Assembly (NCBI GenBank): GCA_945870545.1
Contig: CAMBTF010000086.1
Span: 1-7,095 of the forward strand
From: Akkermansia muciniphila
GTDB taxonomy: Bacteria > Verrucomicrobiota > Verrucomicrobiia > Verrucomicrobiales > Akkermansiaceae
DNA length: 7,095 bases
Direction of reading: 5' to 3'
Made by a program: the position numbers and the translations under genes. Positions within the stretch are counted from its first letter, which is position 1, and each line of letters begins with the position of its first letter. The notes below the pieces were generated by a model. That model was not told the origin of the DNA. It worked only from the letters and a program-made list of their open reading frames with translations, and did no database searches. Positions 6,533-7,095 of the stretch are shown here, piece after piece.

Positions 6533-7095
6533 ATGAACGTGAGCAATGAACTGATCCGGGGCGCGAGGGTTCTTGCCGACGAACTCCGTCCGCTGTGTTT
6601 TTCCGATCCCGTGACACATACCTACCTGACGCTTGATTACGCGGCGGCGGGGAATGAGGCGTATCTAGAAAAGTTCGGCGGAGGCCGCAAGCGGGTGCTC
6701 ATGCTCGGCATGAATCCCGGCCCTTATGGCATGGCGCAGACCGGGGTTCCGTTCGGGGAAATCGCGGCGGTGCGCGATTGGATGGGGCTGAATCCGGAGA
6801 TCGGAAAACCGGCGGAAGAGCACCCGAAGCGGAAAATCCTCGGCATGACCTGCCCGAAATCCGAGGTAAGCGGGCGGCGGTTGTGGGGTTTGTTTGCGGA
6901 GAAATTTCCCAACGCGGAGGACTTTTTTACAGACCACCTCGTCATGAATTTCTGCCCGCTGATCTGGATGAAGGATACGGGCGCGAACCTCACGCCGGAC
7001 AAAATCCGGACGGCGGAGATGGCTGCGGTGGACAAGGCTTGCCAGAAGCATTTGCGGCGCGTCATCGAAATCCTGGAACCCGAATTTCTAATCGG
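6533..7095 (+). CDS. smug1: SMUG1-type uracil-DNA glycosylase, N-terminal part (runs off right edge)
   Basis: SMUG1 is a monofunctional uracil-DNA glycosylase of base-excision repair; it removes uracil and some oxidised pyrimidines from single- and double-stranded DNA. The first 187 residues are present. The match to animal SMUG1 is strong: GMNPGPYGMAQTGVPFGEI (59-77), with N61 corresponding to the water-activating Asn85 of the human enzyme; VRDWMGL (80-86); EEHPKRKILGMTCPKSEVSG (95-114); and VMNFCPL (137-143), with N139 corresponding to uracil-binding Asn163. GANLTPDKI (150-158) also aligns. The second catalytic motif with its His (human His239) lies beyond the window, so activity cannot be judged. 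The ATG at 6533 has AAGG only two bases upstream; a GTG two codons later (6539) has better spacing from that AAGG. Whether it shares a transcript with the DUF1080 gene 90 bases upstream is unclear. Confidence 0.93.
   Translation, partial: MNVSNELIRGARVLADELRPLCFSDPVTHTYLTLDYAAAGNEAYLEKFGGGRKRVLMLGMNPGPYGMAQTGVPFGEIAAVRDWMGLNPEIGKPAEEHPKRKILGMTCPKSEVSGRRLWGLFAEKFPNAEDFFTDHLVMNFCPLIWMKDTGANLTPDKIRTAEMAAVDKACQKHLRRVIEILEPEFLI

Noticed and set aside
5798..6619. Minus-strand open frame of 273 codons across the DUF1080 gene and the repeat
   Set aside because: It overlaps a gene with a signal peptide and a full DUF1080 domain; its start region is simply the translated GCAGAG repeat.
1..7095. CRISPR array, tRNA or rRNA, transposase, phage or toxin-antitoxin genes
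   Set aside because: No regularly spaced repeats, no cloverleaf-like segments, and all coding space is accounted for by the listed genes.

Overview
The window looks like chromosomal DNA from a GC-rich, Gram-negative member of the Verrucomicrobia (PVC group). This assignment is an inference from protein types. The Dxs has the diverged thiamine-diphosphate motifs that I recall from chlamydial and verrucomicrobial enzymes. There is also a secreted DUF1080 protein of the kind abundant in Verrucomicrobia and Planctomycetes, a SMUG1-type uracil-DNA glycosylase, and short intergenic repeats. Shine-Dalgarno sequences are mostly absent or weak. Six protein genes fill almost the whole window, and no gene-free stretch exceeds about 180 bases.

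Minus strand, positions 5602 down to 1: five genes lie head to tail with gaps of 49, 34 and 41 bases and then a 20-base overlap. In transcription order they are: a soluble PAS-domain histidine kinase (NtrB-like); a sigma-54-dependent response regulator (NtrC-like: receiver, AAA+, Fis-type HTH); a 609-residue multi-pass membrane protein resembling GT-C (ArnT/PMT) glycosyltransferases; xseB (exonuclease VII small subunit); and dxs (first enzyme of the MEP isoprenoid pathway), which runs off the left edge. The spacing suggests one transcription unit, although internal promoters cannot be excluded. The kinase-regulator gap carries a perfect 16-bp tandem repeat. The xseB-dxs overlap suggests translational coupling.

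Positions 5603 to 5782 are a divergent intergenic region with a strong imperfect inverted repeat (5676-5703). No convincing promoter was found there by eye.

Plus strand, 5783 to 7095: a secreted DUF1080 / 3-keto-disaccharide hydrolase-family protein, then a 90-base gap with a GCAGAG-type repeat, then the first 187 codons of a SMUG1-family uracil-DNA glycosylase cut by the right edge.

No RNA genes, CRISPR arrays, transposases or phage genes were seen. The region is mostly ordinary. The points most worth a second look are the Dxs motif variants, the two-component pair placed ahead of housekeeping genes, the repeats, the hairpin, and the SMUG1 homologue.
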